Shown here piece after piece: positions 61,824-64,000 of a DNA stretch of 64,000 nt; positions within the stretch are counted from its first letter, which is position 1; each line of letters opens with the position of its first letter. Both the position numbers and the translations under genes were made by a program. The notes under the pieces are model-generated. The model searched no databases, had not been told where the DNA came from, and saw nothing but the letters and a program-made list of their open reading frames with translations. Source of the stretch: Clostridiales bacterium (GTDB lineage Bacteria > Bacillota > Clostridia > Oscillospirales > Oscillospiraceae); the NCBI GenBank assembly GCA_003150355.1, contig QAMJ01000011.1, positions 291,769 through 355,768 of the forward strand, in the 5' to 3' direction.

Positions 61824-62993
61824 ATGAAAGATAATACCTCAAAACTGCTCGGATTGGAAGATGTTATCGTAAAAAATGTTTATGAAAATGAAACAGGCTG
61901 CTGCATAGAGATAGAGTTGCCGCGGCAAAAGCACATCTGCCCATGCTGTCAAAGCGAGACAGAGCGCATCCACGACTACCGTATACAACGAGTCAAGGAT
62001 CTGGACATGCATGGAGTGCATACATATCTGTACCTGAGAAAGCGTAGGTATGCCTGCGGCTCCTGTGGGAAGCGGTTCTATGAGGAAAACAGTTTCCTTC
62101 CTCGGTTCCACAGAGTAACGAACCGCCTTGCCGCAAAGGTGATCTGTGACTTCAAAGACCTGCGCTCGGCAAAGGAGATCGGCAGGAAGAACAATATCTC
62201 GGCCCAGACTGCGCTGAGGTATTTCAAGCTCGTGAATTACTCCTGCAAGGAGCTTCCGGAGGTGCTGTCCATAGATGAGTTCAATGGCAATGCGGGCGGC
62301 GAAAAGTACCAGACTATCCTGACCGACGCAAAAAACAGGAAGATAGCGGACATACTTCCCAACCGCAAAAAGAGCGACCTGATCAAGTATTTCCTTACGT
62401 TTGAGAACAGAAAAGACGTGAAGTATGTAGTGATCGACATGAACCGTTACTTCAAAGAGACTGCTGAAATATGCTTTCCGAATGCCAAAATAGTGATCGA
62501 CCGGTACCACGTAGTCCGTCAGGCCATATGGGCTTTGGAGAATGTGAGGAAGGCAGAACAGAAAGCGCTCTCGGCCGCGTGGAGAAAGTTCTGCAAGCAT
62601 TCAAGGAGATTGCTGTGCAAAAATAAGGAAAAGCTGAAGGACGAGGAACGTGAACATCTGAGGATCATCCTCGGTTTATCTACACGTCTTGAAATAGCTT
62701 ATGATCTTAAGAACGACTTCTTAGAGTTTATGCGCTCTCCGGATTCGGCAACAGCAAAAGAACGGCTCGCCTTATGGTTGTTCCATGCTGAAAACAGCCA
62801 TATCCCTGAATTTGAAGCCTGCATAACCGCCGTGCGCAACTGGTCCGAGTATATCCTCAACAGCTTTGATGTGCCATATTCCAACGGCTTCACCGAGGGC
62901 TGCAACAACAAGACCAAGGTACTCAAGCGCATTTGCTTCGGCGTCAGAAGCTTCCCCACTTTTAGGAACAGGATCCTTCACTGCGCTTCATGA
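61824..62993 (+). CDS. ISL3-family transposase
   Basis: 389 residues. The N-terminal zinc-ribbon (CPCCQSET...YACGSCGKRF) binds DNA and is followed by an HTH (LRSAKEIGRKNNISAQTALRYF). The DDE domain has IDEFNGNAG for the first Asp and IDMNRYFKETAEICFPNAKIVIDRYHVVRQ for the second, and YSNGFTEGCNNKTKVLKRICFG with the final Glu. This is the standard transposase_12 layout. The ATG at 61824 is chosen for the family-like start MKDNTSKLLG; an earlier ATG at 61782 is in frame. The 3' end overlaps the convergent gene by 6 bp. Confidence 0.94.
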   Translation: MKDNTSKLLGLEDVIVKNVYENETGCCIEIELPRQKHICPCCQSETERIHDYRIQRVKDLDMHGVHTYLYLRKRRYACGSCGKRFYEENSFLPRFHRVTNRLAAKVICDFKDLRSAKEIGRKNNISAQTALRYFKLVNYSCKELPEVLSIDEFNGNAGGEKYQTILTDAKNRKIADILPNRKKSDLIKYFLTFENRKDVKYVVIDMNRYFKETAEICFPNAKIVIDRYHVVRQAIWALENVRKAEQKALSAAWRKFCKHSRRLLCKNKEKLKDEEREHLRIILGLSTRLEIAYDLKNDFLEFMRSPDSATAKERLALWLFHAENSHIPEFEACITAVRNWSEYILNSFDVPYSNGFTEGCNNKTKVLKRICFGVRSFPTFRNRILHCAS

Positions 62994-63386
62994 CCGACTG
63001 GGAAAGATAATGATCGCGTTGGAATAATCCTTCCAATCGAGTTCCTGCCCGCAGCGGTCACAGAAATGCTGGTATTCTCGGTCAAGCGTCAGCTTGCAGT
63101 ACGGGCACACGGGATAGCAGCCGAGTCCACAGATAAAACGGCTCTCCGCAACGGCCATGGGCAGCCTGGAATCCGACAGCGGCGGGATCCTCAGCAGTTC
63201 GTTTGGTGTAAGCTCAAAGCCCTTACACAGCTTCTCAAGGACAATGATCGATGCGTTGGTCTGTCCTCTGGCAACACTGCCGAAGTATCTTGGGCTGAGG
63301 CCACAAAGCTCTGCGGCTTTTTCGTAACTGAGATCGCGGCCGCTGCACAGCTGAAGAATGGAAGTGGATAGGTCTTTTGAAAACAT
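62988..63386 (-). CDS. XRE-type HTH protein with C-terminal zinc ribbon, IS passenger
   Basis: 132 residues. An N-terminal HTH_3/XRE domain (SYEKAAELCGLSPRYFGSVARGQTNASIIVLEKLC) is followed by a short linker and a zinc ribbon (CPYCKLTLDREYQHFCDRCGQ). The gene lies wholly inside the IS, on the strand opposite the transposase, and their 3' ends overlap. It is plausibly a regulator of transposition; a perfect palindrome (63426-63443) lies upstream. A TTG at 63410 would add 8 residues. The ATG at 63386 has only a weak GAGAG ribosome site. Confidence 0.78.
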   Translation of the reverse strand: MFSKDLSTSILQLCSGRDLSYEKAAELCGLSPRYFGSVARGQTNASIIVLEKLCKGFELTPNELLRIPPLSDSRLPMAVAESRFICGLGCYPVCPYCKLTLDREYQHFCDRCGQELDWKDYSNAIIIFPSRS

Positions 63387-63425
63387 CTTTTGCACTCTCT
63401 TTCTATTCAAGATGCTTTCAGCTTA

Positions 63426-63443
63426 GGAGCAGTATGCTGCTCC
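63426..63443. promoter_or_regulatory. Palindrome upstream of the XRE gene, candidate operator
   Basis: GGAGCAG-TATG-CTGCTCC is a perfect dyad 40 bp upstream of the XRE start codon, suited to autoregulation by the HTH protein. Confidence 0.4.
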
Positions 63444-63527
63444 CTCAAGGAACGATACTGCCTAATTTTTACTTTTTCTCCATTTTCTTACAAAAACCTT
63501 AAAATCTCAAGTAGCTGTTTTATATAC

Positions 63528-63569
63528 AGCAGAAAGGCGTGTGCGGCACGCCGCTCACGCCTTTCTGCT
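63528..63569. terminator. Long hairpin near the right IS end
   Basis: Arms AGCAGAAAGGCGTG (63528-63541) and CACGCCTTTCTGCT (63556-63569) pair perfectly, with an inner GCGGC/GCCGC stem. There is no long T-tract. It may block transcription entering the IS from the rRNA side. Confidence 0.5.
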
Positions 63570-63609
63570 ATTTCTTGCTAAGCTCTACCCCAACTATTGA
63601 CACAGAGCC

Positions 63610-63617
63610 CAAAAAAT
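63610..63617. repeat. Right 8-bp target-site duplication of the IS
   Basis: CAAAAAAT immediately follows the right IS end and overlaps the T-tract (on the minus strand ATTTTTTG) and the first stem bases of the rRNA terminator. Confidence 0.9.
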
Positions 63618-63645
63618 CACAGCCTCAATTTCTCGAAGCTGTGAT
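63610..63645 (-). terminator. Terminator of the rRNA operon
   Basis: On the minus strand ATCACAGC (63645-63638) pairs with GCTGTGAT (63623-63616), followed by TTTTTTG, 6 bp after the end of 5S rRNA. The IS begins right at the end of this T-tract. Confidence 0.88.
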
Positions 63646-63650
63646 CAAAT

Positions 63651-63766
<116 letters not shown>

Positions 63767-63838
63767 TATTTATTTAGGACTTACGCCCTGAAAACTGAAC
63801 AGAGAAGGAAGTAAGCAAGGGATATGCCTGCATACTGT

Positions 63839-64000
63839 AGGTCAAGCCCTCGGGTTATTAGTACCAGTAGGCTGAACACATCACTGTGCTTACACCGCTG
63901 GCCTATCAACGAAGTAGTCTTCTTCGACCCTTACTCCTAATGGATGGGAGATCTTATCTTAGGGGGAGTTTCACGCTTAGATGCCTTCAGCGTTTATCTC
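63839..64000 (-). rRNA. rrl: 23S ribosomal RNA, 3' end (partial)
   Basis: The minus strand carries the conserved 3' part of 23S rRNA, including CATCTAAGCGTGAAACTC, GTAAGGGTCGAAG and TACTAATAACCCGAGGGCTTGACC. The mature 3' end is placed near 63839 by the conserved terminal pairing region and is approximate. The rest of the gene lies beyond the window. Confidence 0.93.

Larger units (their letters stand above)
61680..63609. mobile_element. Complete ISL3-family insertion sequence, 1930 bp
   Basis: The ends are imperfect inverted repeats of about 24 bp: left 61680-61703 (GGTTGT...AGTTGGGGTA) and right 63586-63609 (reverse GGCTCT...AGTTGGGGTA), which share the inner AGTTGGGGTA. An 8-bp perfect duplication flanks the element. 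It carries a full-length transposase gene (plus strand) and a convergent HTH/zinc-ribbon gene. A hairpin (arms 61689-61699 and 61724-61734) near the left end and another near the right end (63528-63569) may shield the genes from outside transcription. The intact ends and genes suggest recent, possibly still mobile, insertion. Confidence 0.92.

Noticed and set aside
63767..63838. tRNA gene in the 23S-5S spacer
   Set aside because: The 72-bp spacer has no cloverleaf, no GTTCGA-type T-loop and no CCA end.

Overview
The window (about 57% G+C by eye) looks like a chromosomal piece of an anaerobic, spore-forming Clostridia bacterium, most likely of the Oscillospiraceae/Ruminococcaceae group. The evidence is a spoIIR gene, a YtvI-like sporulation permease, SepF and DivIVA, an Hfq of Firmicutes type, a group B-like [FeFe] hydrogenase, electron-bifurcating-type ETF genes and the gene order mutS/mutL/miaA/hfq and sepF/divIVA/ileS/lspA/rluD.

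Region 1 (1-19.2 kb) is a metabolic island built around sigma-54. A leftward operon encodes a CaiA-like acyl-CoA dehydrogenase, a DASS/SLC13-type anion transporter and a CaiB-like family III CoA-transferase. A rightward operon encodes a FixA/FixB-like ETF pair, a CaiC-like acyl-CoA ligase, a GlcD/LctD-like FAD oxidase, a second (LctB/LctC-like) ETF pair, an MBL-fold hydrolase and rpoN itself. Each operon has an excellent -24/-12 promoter (7873-7887 on minus, 10250-10264 on plus). Between them lies the gene for the sigma-54 activator, which has its own consensus sigma-A promoter, and a 14-bp-arm palindrome that could be the activator site. A sodium:solute symporter, an orphan TRAP solute-binding lipoprotein and a GntR/FCD regulator flank the island. 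My reading is that it activates an imported alpha,beta-unsaturated (or carnitine-like) carboxylate to its CoA ester and reduces it, fed with electrons by two ETFs. The substrate is unknown.

Region 2 (19.2-22.1 kb) holds a dCMP deaminase-like protein, a monomeric [FeFe] hydrogenase and an exported barnase-type ribonuclease with every catalytic residue but no barstar gene in view.

Region 3 (22.1-39.5 kb) is housekeeping. A long leftward operon runs mutL, miaA, hfq, a HlyD-like gene, yggS, sepF, divIVA, ileS, lspA (with a 200-residue extra tail), rluD and a small membrane protein. Divergently, miaB, mutS, a CPBP protease gene, trmO and an unknown gene run rightward. Three enzymes for tRNA position 37 (MiaA, MiaB, TrmO) sit together with mismatch repair.

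Region 4 (39.5-61.6 kb) is mixed core and cell-surface genes: a GT-C-like membrane protein, rsmE, spoIIR, ispE, a GH13 glucosidase, an Ig-like surface protein, a short aspartokinase, a YtvI-like permease, asnS, a five-gene repair/regulatory operon, rarA with small companions, an acyltransferase, a CapA-like protein and a threonine aldolase-like enzyme.

Region 5 (61.67-64 kb) is a complete ISL3-family insertion sequence with 8-bp target duplications. It sits in the T-tract of the terminator of an rRNA operon whose 5S gene and 23S 3' end (minus strand) close the window. No tRNA genes and no CRISPR arrays were seen.
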